A stretch of DNA of 55,842 bases. Origin: Deltaproteobacteria bacterium. GTDB taxonomy: Bacteria; Desulfobacterota; Desulfobacteria; Desulfobacterales; C00003060. The stretch is from the NCBI GenBank assembly GCA_016930875.1, contig JAFGFW010000035.1:1-55842 (forward strand), written 5' to 3'. Position 1 is the first letter of the stretch. Every line of letters starts with the position of its first letter. Shown here in pieces: positions 8,490 to 17,111 of the stretch. The notes beneath the pieces are model-generated. The model saw nothing but the letters and a program-made list of their open reading frames with translations, did not search any database and was not told where the DNA came from. The position numbers and the translations under genes are program-made.

Positions 8490-9054
8490 TAGTTCCTTAG
8501 TTGTGAAATTCGTACTTGCCTATTTCGTGCTGTCGAAAAATCGGAATGGAAAATGGTGAGACAGATCTTAGACAGGTTGATTTGAAATGCCAATATTTAT
8601 TTTTACATTGAAAACCTGGTCCTCTGGGCCAGGTCAGAGATAGATGTCTCTGCCTTGGATTTTTGTATCTAAAATCTCAAATTCCAAGCGCCAAATTTCA
8701 AACAAATCTCAAATTCCAATATTCAATGACCAAAACCTTCCAGGACGAGACATTGTTTGGATTTTCGAATTTCGGTCATTGGAAATTGTTTGATATTTGT
8801 AATTTGATATTTGTAATTTCAATAATTCAATGAACTTCCAACAAAGCAAATCCCCTCTGGGGATAACCAAAGCTTGGTCCTCTGGGCCAGGATTTTTACT
8901 TCTCAAGATGCGACTCTCTATGTTTCACGGTAGCAGATGGAACCTCCCTGGCCTGGCCGTCGGATTTCCGGCACGTGACTTGCATTACTCCTATCTCATG
9001 CTGGATGCCCATAAGTCACATTTCCCTCAAAGGTAATGGCGAGGAGGTATTGAC
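8490..9054. other. Long intergenic region with AT-rich inverted and direct repeats
   Basis: No convincing gene apart from the short upstream ORF at its right end. A 17-bp direct repeat TGGTCCTCTGGGCCAGG occurs at 8617-8633 and 8875-8891, each copy itself able to pair CCTGG with CCAGG. Between them lie AAATCTCAAATTCCAA twice (8672-8687, 8704-8719), a tandem 14-mer TGATATTTGTAATT (8791-8804, 8805-8818) and the inverted pair CAATGACC (8724-8731) and GGTCATTG (8774-8781). The composition differs sharply from the neighbouring genes. It separates divergently transcribed genes and so should hold promoters for both, which I could not place. Confidence 0.6.
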
Positions 9055-9087
9055 ATGGGCCACATCTCTCTGAAAAAAGGAGCCTGA
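9055..9087 (+). CDS. Ten-codon upstream ORF before the diguanylate cyclase
   Basis: ATG at 9055 with an excellent Shine-Dalgarno GAGGAGG (9041-9047) seven nt upstream opens a ten-codon frame (MGHISLKKGA) that ends with TGA at 9085-9087. That is four nt before the GTG start of the cyclase gene. The AAAAAAGGAG inside this frame is the ribosome binding site of the cyclase. It may be a translational coupling leader. The peptide itself matches no family I know, and expression is inferred only from the strong ribosome binding site. Confidence 0.4.
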   Translation: MGHISLKKGA

Positions 9088-9091
9088 AAGA

Positions 9092-10321
9092 GTGCATTTC
9101 GTGGCTGTCCGGGCCGTCTTCTCATTTCTTGTGCCTGGCGGATTGCTTTTAACAGCAGCGTGGGTGATCCTGCATATGGGCTTGCTGGAAGAATCGTTGC
9201 CCACGTTGGCGCACATCTATTTCTATGTGGTAGCGGTTGCCGGGGGCATGTTTGGCTGGCGTTTTAGCCGAAGCCGCCTGGTGTTTGCCATCATCGTTCT
9301 GGTTCTCGCTGACACGGCATTAGTGCATTTTGTTGCAGGCAGTTCTATGCACCAGGGAGTAGGGCGAACCGTGTTCAATGCCGTTGCCTTTTTGCTCCCC
9401 TTGAATCTGGCGCTGTTCTCAATGGTAAAAGAGCGGGGGATTCTGACCTTGCGGGGCATATGGCGCCTAAGCTTCGTTCTTCTCCAGCCAGTTGCTCTAT
9501 TTCTGGTATGGAAGTACCAGCGATGGGACATGGCGTCCTGCTTTGGTTTCAAATTCGTTCATACACCCTTTCTGACCCCCATTCCCCTGGCCCAGCCGGC
9601 ACTGTTGGCCTTTGCTGCAGCGTTTCTTCTCCTCACGTTTCAAATTTTCAAGCGCCGGGCGACTATTGAGTGTGGTTTCTTCTGGGCTTTGATCTCAGTA
9701 CTTCTGGCTTTTGTGGCGGGCAGCGTTGGACCTCTTTCCACAGTCTATCTTGCCACTGCGGGGCTTATTCTCGTCGTCTCAACGGTTGAGAGTTCTCACG
9801 GCATGGCATTTCGAGACGAGTTAACCGGGCTGCCGGCGCGGCGAGCCCTGGATGAGGCCCTACTCAAACTTGGCGGTTCCTACACCGTGGCCATGGCCGA
9901 CATAGACCGCTTCAAGCAGTTCAACGACACGTATGGTCACGATGTGGGTGACCAGGTTTTGCGTATGGTCGGCTCAAAACTTGCCAAGGTAGCCGGCGGT
10001 GGGAAGCCTTTCCGCTACGGAGGTGAGGAATTTGCCGTGCTTTTTCCTGGTAAGCTCGGGGATGAATCCATTCCCTATCTGGAAAGAGTGCGGAAGGCGG
10101 TCGCCGAATCAGACTTTGTCTTGCGCAGTCCGGACCGCCCCAGCATCAAGCCCGATAGGCCGACGGGGATGACGGGCCCTCGTAAGACGGTTTCTGTCAC
10201 CATCAGCATCGGCGTAGCTGAACGAAACGAACGCAACACAAATCCACAGCAAGTGATCAAAGCAGCGGACAAAGCCCTCTACGGCGCCAAAAAGGCCGGA
10301 CGCAATCGGGTTAAGGCCTAG
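9092..10321 (+). CDS. Membrane diguanylate cyclase (GGDEF domain)
   Basis: Predicted to make cyclic di-GMP. Residues 1-230 form about seven or eight membrane helices with no recognised sensor domain. The GGDEF domain follows from DELTGLPARRALDEAL (about 245) through DIDRFKQFNDTYGHDVGD to the active site YGGEEF near residue 310 and the C-terminal SIGVAERN. The catalytic signature is intact (GGEEF). The RxxD inhibitory site normally five residues before it is absent (sequence GGGKPFR), so product inhibition through that site is unlikely. The GTG start at 9092 has AAAAAGGAG upstream. As c-di-GMP often controls pili and exopolysaccharide, its place beside such loci is suggestive only. Confidence 0.9.
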   Translation: MHFVAVRAVFSFLVPGGLLLTAAWVILHMGLLEESLPTLAHIYFYVVAVAGGMFGWRFSRSRLVFAIIVLVLADTALVHFVAGSSMHQGVGRTVFNAVAFLLPLNLALFSMVKERGILTLRGIWRLSFVLLQPVALFLVWKYQRWDMASCFGFKFVHTPFLTPIPLAQPALLAFAAAFLLLTFQIFKRRATIECGFFWALISVLLAFVAGSVGPLSTVYLATAGLILVVSTVESSHGMAFRDELTGLPARRALDEALLKLGGSYTVAMADIDRFKQFNDTYGHDVGDQVLRMVGSKLAKVAGGGKPFRYGGEEFAVLFPGKLGDESIPYLERVRKAVAESDFVLRSPDRPSIKPDRPTGMTGPRKTVSVTISIGVAERNERNTNPQQVIKAADKALYGAKKAGRNRVKA

Positions 10322-10534
10322 CAGATCTTGCCTACAGTAGTTGATTTCCTGAATATCCAACCACCCGACAGCAAATCCTTTAGAGATGACAACGGACATA
10401 ATGCTGACTGTCTTGTCCGGAACGAATCTTGTATATTGAATGAGACGTGTGTTAATCTGTAAGTTGAGTATATGTTCGAGATGGTCTCCGCCAGGTGATT
10501 ATTACGGGGATAGGCTTTCGCATAGGAACAAAAC

Positions 10535-12409
10535 ATGCTTGGCGCACTGACACAGCAAGCACTGAATGTATTATTTCTCGGATGCACAAGCCTTGTTGCC
10601 ATTGGTCTGGGGCGACTGGTTCTGTGTAGGACCGGCATAAGATTTGTTTCTTCTGGGGAATGGGCTGTTTTCTGCGCCGGGCTGGGTTTTGGAATCCTCA
10701 GTTATGCGGTCTTCTTGCTCTGTGCCCTGCAACTCCTCTATCCTGAGGCAGTCTATATCCTTTTCGGCCTTTGTTCGGCCTTGGGCCTTGCAGGGTGGCT
10801 CAGGTGCCGATCTGGTTTGGACAAAACAACCTTTTCCGCGACAGAGCTCACGTTGTGGGACAAGGCGTTCTTGATTGTTTTGGCCACATGCCTGTTTTTC
10901 GCCTTCTTGTTCGTGCTTACCCCGGCTATTGGCAAGGACGCTCTAATCTATCACCTGGCAGTCCCCAAACTATTTGAGAAGCATCACGGATTCTATTTCA
11001 TCGAAGGAAACATATTCGCTAACTACCCGCTGAGCAGTGAGATGCTGTATGCCATGGCTCTTGCCCTGCGTGGTGATGTCCTTGCCAAAGGGATCCATTT
11101 TGTCATTGGTTTATGCATCCTTCTAGGCATGTGGCAATTTGCAAGACAACATGTCTCTGAGTCCCGTTTTGTGCCCCTTGCGCTTCTTATCTTTTGCAGC
11201 ATTCCTTCCGTCTTTGTCACCTCTCACATGGCCTACAACGACCTGACCGTGACTTTGTATGCCTTTTTGTCAGTATACGCATTTTTGAACTGGTTTAGCA
11301 GAAAGGAAAATGCGTGGCTGATCTTGTGCGGAGTGTTTTCCGGGCTGGCTCTGTCAACGAAGTACACAGCGCTTTTCTCGCCGTTTTTGGGATGCCTGGG
11401 GATCTTGTGGGCTTCTCGGCGCCACGGAAGGGCTACTCGGCAGGCTCTCCGGTCGCTACTAATATATCTCGCATGCGCCCTTGTTGTTGGCAGTCCTTTT
11501 TATATCAAGAACTGGATCATGACCGGCAATCCGTTCTATCCCTTTCTATACGGAATATTCGGAGGCAGGGGATGGGAGCCCGGTCAAGCGCGGCTCTATG
11601 AACAGTTTGTTCAAACCCTGGGCATGGGGAGAGGGTTTTTGGACTATCTGTTGCTGCCATGGAACGTGAGCGTAAATGCCAGGATGGCGAGCCCGCACTT
11701 TGACGGTGTTCTGGGGCCTGTGTTTATCCTGACGTTACCTTTTGCCCTTGGAATGCGAAAGATCTCCTTTGGGGCAAAGATCTCAATGGCCTATTGCTTA
11801 TTTACTTTCATGTTCTGGGCCTCATCTGCGCAACAGATTCGATATCTCATCCCCATTTTTCCGTTCCTGGCCATTATGACGGCCTATATCCTCGGGTACT
11901 ATCGCAGAAAGAAGGTCGTGTTTGGTGTGCTGATGCTTTTTGTTACCGGTAGTCTGGGATTTAATGGGTATCATATTGCCGGGGATTTTCTGAGGATAGG
12001 ACCAGCAGGTGTTATTACAGGTCACGAGGAGACAGATGCTTTCTTGAAGCGTACGGTTCCCTCGTACAAAATGTTTCAATATGTCAACGCTAACTTACGC
12101 AACGACTCCAAACTTTTCCTCATCTACATGAAAAATTTTGGGTACCTCTGTGATCGCCTATATTATTCGGATTCCATGTTTGAGTCCTATTCCATCCAAA
12201 AAATCCTGACCCGGTCTGAAACAGCCACGGATGTCTACAATTCTTTAAAAGAAAGAGGCTTCACCCACATTTTGTACGATATCAATTATGTTTTCGGAAA
12301 CATGAGCACCTTTTCTGCAGAAGAAAAGAGCCTCTTTTTGACCCTCCAAAAAGACCACCTCGAACTGATCAAAGCCGATCAGGAGCGATACTATCTGTAT
12401 CGCGTTTAA
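10535..12409 (+). CDS. Multi-pass membrane protein, probable GT-C glycosyltransferase
   Basis: A 624-aa protein with about a dozen hydrophobic segments. The large loop after the third segment holds IGKDALIYHLAVPKLF, resembling the acidic loop 1 motif of GT39-like bacterial mannosyltransferase relatives. Another loop carries GLALSTKYTALFSP, a pattern common in PMT-like proteins. A soluble C-terminal portion (about residues 500-624) has no recognised domain and no TPR. It sits alone between the cyclase gene and the regulator that opens the polysaccharide locus. Function as a lipid-linked sugar transferase is an inference from topology and weak motifs. Confidence 0.6.
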   Translation: MLGALTQQALNVLFLGCTSLVAIGLGRLVLCRTGIRFVSSGEWAVFCAGLGFGILSYAVFLLCALQLLYPEAVYILFGLCSALGLAGWLRCRSGLDKTTFSATELTLWDKAFLIVLATCLFFAFLFVLTPAIGKDALIYHLAVPKLFEKHHGFYFIEGNIFANYPLSSEMLYAMALALRGDVLAKGIHFVIGLCILLGMWQFARQHVSESRFVPLALLIFCSIPSVFVTSHMAYNDLTVTLYAFLSVYAFLNWFSRKENAWLILCGVFSGLALSTKYTALFSPFLGCLGILWASRRHGRATRQALRSLLIYLACALVVGSPFYIKNWIMTGNPFYPFLYGIFGGRGWEPGQARLYEQFVQTLGMGRGFLDYLLLPWNVSVNARMASPHFDGVLGPVFILTLPFALGMRKISFGAKISMAYCLFTFMFWASSAQQIRYLIPIFPFLAIMTAYILGYYRRKKVVFGVLMLFVTGSLGFNGYHIAGDFLRIGPAGVITGHEETDAFLKRTVPSYKMFQYVNANLRNDSKLFLIYMKNFGYLCDRLYYSDSMFESYSIQKILTRSETATDVYNSLKERGFTHILYDINYVFGNMSTFSAEEKSLFLTLQKDHLELIKADQERYYLYRV

Positions 12410-12460
12410 CAATAGAACTAAAATAGCTGGCACATTTTTCGCATAATTAGCCTAACAGTC

Positions 12461-12507
12461 TTGACTAGCTTGCCTTGGCATGTTATGAGTAATTAATCTA
12501 CTCATAA
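12461..12507 (+). promoter_or_regulatory. Candidate promoter with overlapping palindromic operator
   Basis: TTGACT (12461-12466) and TATGAG (12484-12489) with a 17-nt spacer make a plausible sigma-70 promoter. The -10 lies inside a perfect 9-bp inverted repeat, TTATGAGTA (12483-12491) and TACTCATAA (12499-12507), separated by 7 nt. The palindrome ends 11 nt before the TTG start of the winged-helix regulator gene, just ahead of its ribosome binding site. That placement suggests a repressor site, possibly for autoregulation. Confidence 0.55.
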
Positions 12508-12518
12508 AGAGGTGGGAA

Positions 12519-13076
12519 TTGGAGAATCTATTCGCAGGACTGATATCCTCAAAAACAAGAATTAAACTGCTTGTACGCCTTTTCTTTAACCCAAAGACGC
12601 GATCGTATCTTAGGGAGCTTGCAAAGGAATTTGGCGTATCCACCAATTCAGTTCGCGAGGAACTCAACCAGCTTACCGATACCAACCTATTGAAATCCGA
12701 AAGAAACGGACGTCAGGTCTTCTACATGGCCAATGAGGACCATCCATTGTTTCCTGAACTCAAGTCCATGGTCAGCAAGGTCATGGGCATGGATCAGGTC
12801 ATAGACGGTATTGTTAACCGGCTAGGTGACCTGGAGCGGGCGTATTTAATCGATGATTATGCTGAGGGCAAGGACACTGGGATCATCGACCTGCTGCTCG
12901 TCGGAGAGATCGACCAGTATCATCTGACCGATCTGAGCAGAAAAACAGAGCGATATATCAAGCGAAAAATACGCTCCTTGGTCCTGAGCCGTGAGGAGTA
13001 CAATGAACTCCTTCCAGAGCTGAAAAAACGTCCGCGGATTCTGGTCTGGGAGGCCAAGGAGGGGTTGGCTACGTGA
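12519..13076 (+). CDS. Winged-helix regulator with degenerate nucleotidyltransferase-like domain
   Basis: Residues 1-75 form a winged-helix DNA-binding domain (YLRELAKEFGVSTNSVREEL is the helix-turn-helix; ERNGRQVFYMAN the wing). Residues 95-185 resemble the minimal nucleotidyltransferase (MNT) fold. The catalytic GS is replaced (DDYAEG where GSFARG is usual) and the DxD motif reads IID, so activity is probably lost and the domain may serve sensing or dimerisation. The start is TTG 12519 with AGAGGTGGG upstream. It is the first gene of the plus-strand glycan locus, about 190 nt ahead of asnB, so control of that locus is a reasonable guess. Confidence 0.7.
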   Translation: MENLFAGLISSKTRIKLLVRLFFNPKTRSYLRELAKEFGVSTNSVREELNQLTDTNLLKSERNGRQVFYMANEDHPLFPELKSMVSKVMGMDQVIDGIVNRLGDLERAYLIDDYAEGKDTGIIDLLLVGEIDQYHLTDLSRKTERYIKRKIRSLVLSREEYNELLPELKKRPRILVWEAKEGLAT

Positions 13077-13270
13077 CCCCGATATTTTCGGTTTTAGGCT
13101 ATTGGCAAAATGGAAATTCCGCCTGTACGTAGCATATCTTCGGGCTGAGGTCGAGAGCTCGGAGTGACAAAGAAATGCTGTCTATTCAATAGGTTAGATA
13201 TCCTAGTGTTATGTAGCTGAAGGGGCGGAGCTGGGCAAAGGTCTCGAACGGAACGAATGACGACGCGAAG

Positions 13271-15199
13271 ATGTGCGGCTTTGTGGGAATACTAAGATTT
13301 GACGGCCAGAAGGTGGAGGCGGAAGATGTCGCCAGAATGTGTCGGGCACTGCAACATCGGGGGCCGGATGATAGCGGCATGTATATCACGCACAAGAATG
13401 AACATAAGCAAGAGCGCAAGGCGTGGGTTGGACTAGGCCATCAGCGGTTGAGCGTTATTGACCTCTCCCCGGCCGCCCGTCAGCCAATGTCGAACGAGGA
13501 TGGTTCTATCAGAGTGGTCTGCAACGGAGAGATATATAATCACAAGGCCCTTCGCCAGTCCTTGATCAAGAAGGGGCATCGTTTCAGATCCCAATCAGAC
13601 ACAGAGGTTATTCCACATCTTTACGAGGAATTCGGGCCAGGGTGCGCTGATCATCTGCGAGGCATGTTTGCCCTGGCCTTGTGGGATGGGCCGGAAGAAA
13701 CCATGTTTCTGGCCAGGGATCGAATGGGACAAAAGCCCCTTTATTATTACTCAGACGCCCGTTTTTTTGCCTGTGCCTCGGAGATCAGCGCCATCCTTCA
13801 ATTGTCGAGACTGGATCTTGCAACGGATAAGGAGGCGATAGATTGCTATTTCAAGTACGGATACATACTGGGTGATAGAACTCCCTACAAAAGGATTCGG
13901 AAGCTGCCGCCTGCCTTCCGGATGTTGATAAGGGATGGAAAGATATCGACTGAGCGGTATTGGGATGTGCCCTTTCCAACGGCTTCATCTTGCCGCGCCA
14001 CACATCAGGATTTCGTGGAGGAGTTTGACGCCATCCTTTCTGAAGCGGTGGGCCTGAGGTTGGAAAGCGACGTCCCGTTGGGTGTCTTCCTGAGTGGGGG
14101 GCTAGATTCCTCGGCCATTGTTTCAAAGATGGTCGGCGAGATGGGTCAAGGCGTCAAGACCTTTGCCATAGGGTTTTCTGAGGCATCATATGATGAAAGC
14201 TCTCACGCGAGGGAGGTGGCCAGCCTTTTCGGGACCGAACATCGAGAGTACACGGTCAACTTCTCCATCCGGGAGCTTTTGCCAAAGCTGGCGAGGCATT
14301 TCGGGGAGCCTTTTGCTGATTCTTCCGCCATTCCCACCTATCACCTTGCCCAGGCGACGCGTCAACAGGTGACGGTGGCCCTTTCAGGGGACGGTGGCGA
14401 TGAGCTCCTTTGTGGTTATAACCGGTATCTGGGGAGAAAAATCCTTGAGTATTATTTCCTCCTCCCGCAAGTCATTAGAAAAGGAGTGATAGAGAGACTT
14501 CTCGCGAGGTTCAACGTGGGCAGCCAATATTATGGAAAAAGCCTCATCAAACAGATCAAACTCGTAATTGAACAGGCATGCAGGTTGGAAAATAACCGGC
14601 TTGATGTTTTACCTCAGATTTTTGATCGCTCTCTTAGGCGGAGACTTTTGGGTTGGGAGACAAATGTAACTGGTTATGAGGGATCCTTTGACCAGGTCAG
14701 GCAGTATGCCCTTTCGGGGAATCATCTTGATGCCATATCCCAGATGATGTGGACTGATCTTCATACCTATCTTCCTGATGACATACTGGTCAAGGTCGAT
14801 CGGATGAGTATGGCACATTCTCTTGAAGTAAGATCGCCGTTCATGGATCACAGACTCGTGGAATTTGTGGCAAGGCTGCCTATCGAGCAGAAGCTAAACG
14901 GTTTGGCTACAAAATATCTCCTAAAGCGGACCATGAAGAACAAGCTTCCTCATCACATCATCCACAGGAAGAAACACGGATTCATGGTCCCCCTGGCAAG
15001 ATGGTTCAAGAGAGATCTCAAGCCGTTGGTGCGTGAGCACCTGTTGGACCGAGAGGCGCCTTTCGATCGGGCAGTGGCAGAGGGATTCCTGAGCGAACAC
15101 TGGAAGGGCAGGGCCGATCATTCTCACAAAATCTGGGCATTGTTGATGTACGCCTTGTGGAAAAACCGTGAACATTCTGGGTATTTACTACAAGCATAA
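13271..15199 (+). CDS. asnB: Asparagine synthase-like glutamine amidotransferase
   Basis: Class II glutamine amidotransferase fused to an ATP-dependent synthetase. The nucleophilic Cys2 follows the initiator (MCGFVGIL), RGPDDSG is at about 33-39, and the pyrophosphatase loop LSGGLDSSAIV is near 275. Later synthetase residues include SGDGGDELLCGYNRY and DDILVKVDRMSMAHSLEVRSPF. The 642-aa length is typical. Copies inside polysaccharide clusters are thought to amidate sugars such as uronic acids rather than make asparagine, but the substrate here is unknown. ATG 13271 overlaps no gene upstream. The 3' end overlaps the next glycosyltransferase by 32 nt. Confidence 0.9.
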   Translation: MCGFVGILRFDGQKVEAEDVARMCRALQHRGPDDSGMYITHKNEHKQERKAWVGLGHQRLSVIDLSPAARQPMSNEDGSIRVVCNGEIYNHKALRQSLIKKGHRFRSQSDTEVIPHLYEEFGPGCADHLRGMFALALWDGPEETMFLARDRMGQKPLYYYSDARFFACASEISAILQLSRLDLATDKEAIDCYFKYGYILGDRTPYKRIRKLPPAFRMLIRDGKISTERYWDVPFPTASSCRATHQDFVEEFDAILSEAVGLRLESDVPLGVFLSGGLDSSAIVSKMVGEMGQGVKTFAIGFSEASYDESSHAREVASLFGTEHREYTVNFSIRELLPKLARHFGEPFADSSAIPTYHLAQATRQQVTVALSGDGGDELLCGYNRYLGRKILEYYFLLPQVIRKGVIERLLARFNVGSQYYGKSLIKQIKLVIEQACRLENNRLDVLPQIFDRSLRRRLLGWETNVTGYEGSFDQVRQYALSGNHLDAISQMMWTDLHTYLPDDILVKVDRMSMAHSLEVRSPFMDHRLVEFVARLPIEQKLNGLATKYLLKRTMKNKLPHHIIHRKKHGFMVPLARWFKRDLKPLVREHLLDREAPFDRAVAEGFLSEHWKGRADHSHKIWALLMYALWKNREHSGYLLQA

Positions 15200-16292
15200 G
15201 CCGGGCGGGTTTTGCAAGCGCTTGTATCGATCATACAAAGCTCTGGCAGAGGCCGGACACAAGGTGCATTATATCTCCACGGAGATATTGCCGGTTCGTC
15301 ACAAAAATATCGTTGCGCACGTCATGAAGCTTCCCTTTAGAGATACAGACAGTATGTTCTTCTGGGTTGTTTTTACCGTGTGCGCTATGTTTCATGCCTG
15401 TTGCTTGTGCAGGCAACTAAACATAGGCATGGTGTTCGCTGTGGGTTCATACTACGCCTTTGTCAGTTGCCTCACCAAGATGCTCAACAAAACAACATTG
15501 ATAACTTACATTCATGCCCGCGACACAGATTACTCTCTCGTGATCGGCAGGCCATTGTCTCTAGTCAAGTTGCAGGCACTGTACGAGCACCTATCTTTTT
15601 CGATTTCTGACGTTATTCTGACCATCAACAGCAGCATAAAAAAAGATTTGGAGCACAGATATCCTCACTCAAGGATTGAGGTTCTCCCCAACAACATAGA
15701 AGTATCGGAGATGTCGGGGTCGGATTTCAGGAAGGAAATCCGTGTCGCGGCTGGCACATTTCTCATTGCAACATCTGGCGTTTTTACCAAGGGTAAGAAT
15801 ATTGGCTTTTTGATCAGGACCTTTTCTCGGGCTCAACTTGAGAATGCCCTGTTGATCATTGTCGGGGATATCTCCACACGGGATCTTTTCGAAAAGCAAA
15901 AGCTGGAGGCCCTGGCAGAGAATCTGGGAATCCCTGATCGGGTCATCTTTACGGGATGGAGAGCAGATGGGTGCGATGTTATTAGATCCATAGATCTTTT
16001 TGTGCTGCCCTCCGTGAGTGAAGGATGTCCCCTTTCCCTGCTTGAGGCATTGGGACTCGGGGTGCCTTGTCTGGGAAGTCGCATTCCTGAGATCAAAGAG
16101 ATCCTGCACTATGAGGAACTTCTGTTTGATTCCAAAGATAGAGAAGAACTGAGTCAAAAGCTTGTATCGTCAAAGAAAGAGGAGAAATTGGTTCTGTGGC
16201 GGAAATTATGTGAAAAGCGACGCCTCGTTTACACCTTTGATTGGGACAAGAGGTTCATAGAGACTTTGAGACATGTAGGTGTGGCGGTTTGA
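15168..16292 (+). CDS. Glycosyltransferase family 4
   Basis: A GT-B fold enzyme for transfer of a nucleotide-activated sugar in the cytoplasm. The C-terminal half shows GVFTKGKNIGFLIRTF, IVGDISTRDLF and the donor-binding region LPSVSEGCPLSLLEALGLG with the EX7E acidic pair. The N-terminal half is hydrophobic in places (about residues 60-100) and may contact the membrane. The GTG start at 15168 lies inside the asnB 3' end (32-nt overlap), and the 3' end overlaps the exporter permease gene. Sugar specificity cannot be predicted. Confidence 0.85.
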   Translation: MNILGIYYKHKPGGFCKRLYRSYKALAEAGHKVHYISTEILPVRHKNIVAHVMKLPFRDTDSMFFWVVFTVCAMFHACCLCRQLNIGMVFAVGSYYAFVSCLTKMLNKTTLITYIHARDTDYSLVIGRPLSLVKLQALYEHLSFSISDVILTINSSIKKDLEHRYPHSRIEVLPNNIEVSEMSGSDFRKEIRVAAGTFLIATSGVFTKGKNIGFLIRTFSRAQLENALLIIVGDISTRDLFEKQKLEALAENLGIPDRVIFTGWRADGCDVIRSIDLFVLPSVSEGCPLSLLEALGLGVPCLGSRIPEIKEILHYEELLFDSKDREELSQKLVSSKKEEKLVLWRKLCEKRRLVYTFDWDKRFIETLRHVGVAV

Positions 16293-17109
16293 GGAAATGA
16301 AGTCAGAAGCAGATGCCGTGTATATTTGCCCCACGGACTCCAGGGTAGAGTTGCACAGATTTTTCAACCTTCTGTGGGCTCTGGTCACGCGTGAATTAAA
16401 AGGGCGCTATCGCCGGTCACTCCTCGGGCCTGCGTGGGCAGTTTTTCAGCCACTATTCTACATGGTTATCTTTACTTTTTTGCGAGGGGTTCTTGATATT
16501 TCCAGCGAAGGTGTGCCTTACGTGATCTTTACTTACAGCGCCTTGGTGCCGTGGACCTTTTTTTCTAACTCGGTTATTCGGTGTGGCCCCAGTATCTCAT
16601 CCAATGCCGGAGTCCTAAAAAAAATTGCCATTTCCCGCGAGGTATTCCCCCTCGCTGGCGTGGTCACCTCGCTCGTTGATTTCTTTATTTCGTCTCTTAT
16701 TCTGGTTGGGATGATGATCTGGTTTCGAGTCCCCATAGGGATTTGCATACTCTGGCTGCCAGTTCTGGTGCTGCTAGTAGGCCTTTTGGCTTTGGGTATT
16801 GGATTCGGAGTGGCCGCTGTAGGCACATACAGACATGATGTTCTCTTCGCCATGCCGCTTTTGATGCAGTTCTGGCTACTGGTAACGCCTATTATGTATC
16901 CCATCGGCAAGGTGCCTGAGCGGTGGCAATTCCTTTACAGCCTCAACCCCATGGTCGGGATCATTGAAGGATTCAGGACGACTATTGTCAAGGGCATGGC
17001 GCCAGATCTTGGGCTTTTGTTCATCTCGTTGCTCGGCGTTGTGGTGGTTTGGGCAACAGGGTGGCTCCTTTTTCGTCACATGTCCCAATACTTCGCGGAT
17101 GTGCTGTAG
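16279..17109 (+). CDS. wzm: ABC-2 type polysaccharide export permease (Wzm-like)
   Basis: The membrane subunit of an ABC exporter for lipid-linked O-antigen or capsule-like glycans. It has 276 aa and six predicted helices. The N-terminal cytoplasmic part VTRELKGRYRRSLLGPAWAV and the PIMYPIGKVPERWQFLYSLN stretch followed by NPMVGIIEGFR are characteristic of Wzm/TagG-like permeases. It is followed two nt later by the cognate ATPase gene. Start choice is open: GTG 16279 overlaps the upstream gene by 14 nt, while ATG 16297 has GAGGA too close to be ideal. Confidence 0.9.
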   Translation: MWRFEEMKSEADAVYICPTDSRVELHRFFNLLWALVTRELKGRYRRSLLGPAWAVFQPLFYMVIFTFLRGVLDISSEGVPYVIFTYSALVPWTFFSNSVIRCGPSISSNAGVLKKIAISREVFPLAGVVTSLVDFFISSLILVGMMIWFRVPIGICILWLPVLVLLVGLLALGIGFGVAAVGTYRHDVLFAMPLLMQFWLLVTPIMYPIGKVPERWQFLYSLNPMVGIIEGFRTTIVKGMAPDLGLLFISLLGVVVVWATGWLLFRHMSQYFADVL

Positions 17110-17111
17110 TC

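Noticed and set aside
8617-8891. CRISPR array
   Set aside because: Repeats are of several kinds and lengths, spacers are irregular, and no cas genes are near.
8902-9054. Cyclic di-GMP (GEMM) riboswitch ahead of the diguanylate cyclase
   Set aside because: The conserved GEMM core and tetraloop-receptor pattern were not found; only a general CG-rich stem is visible.
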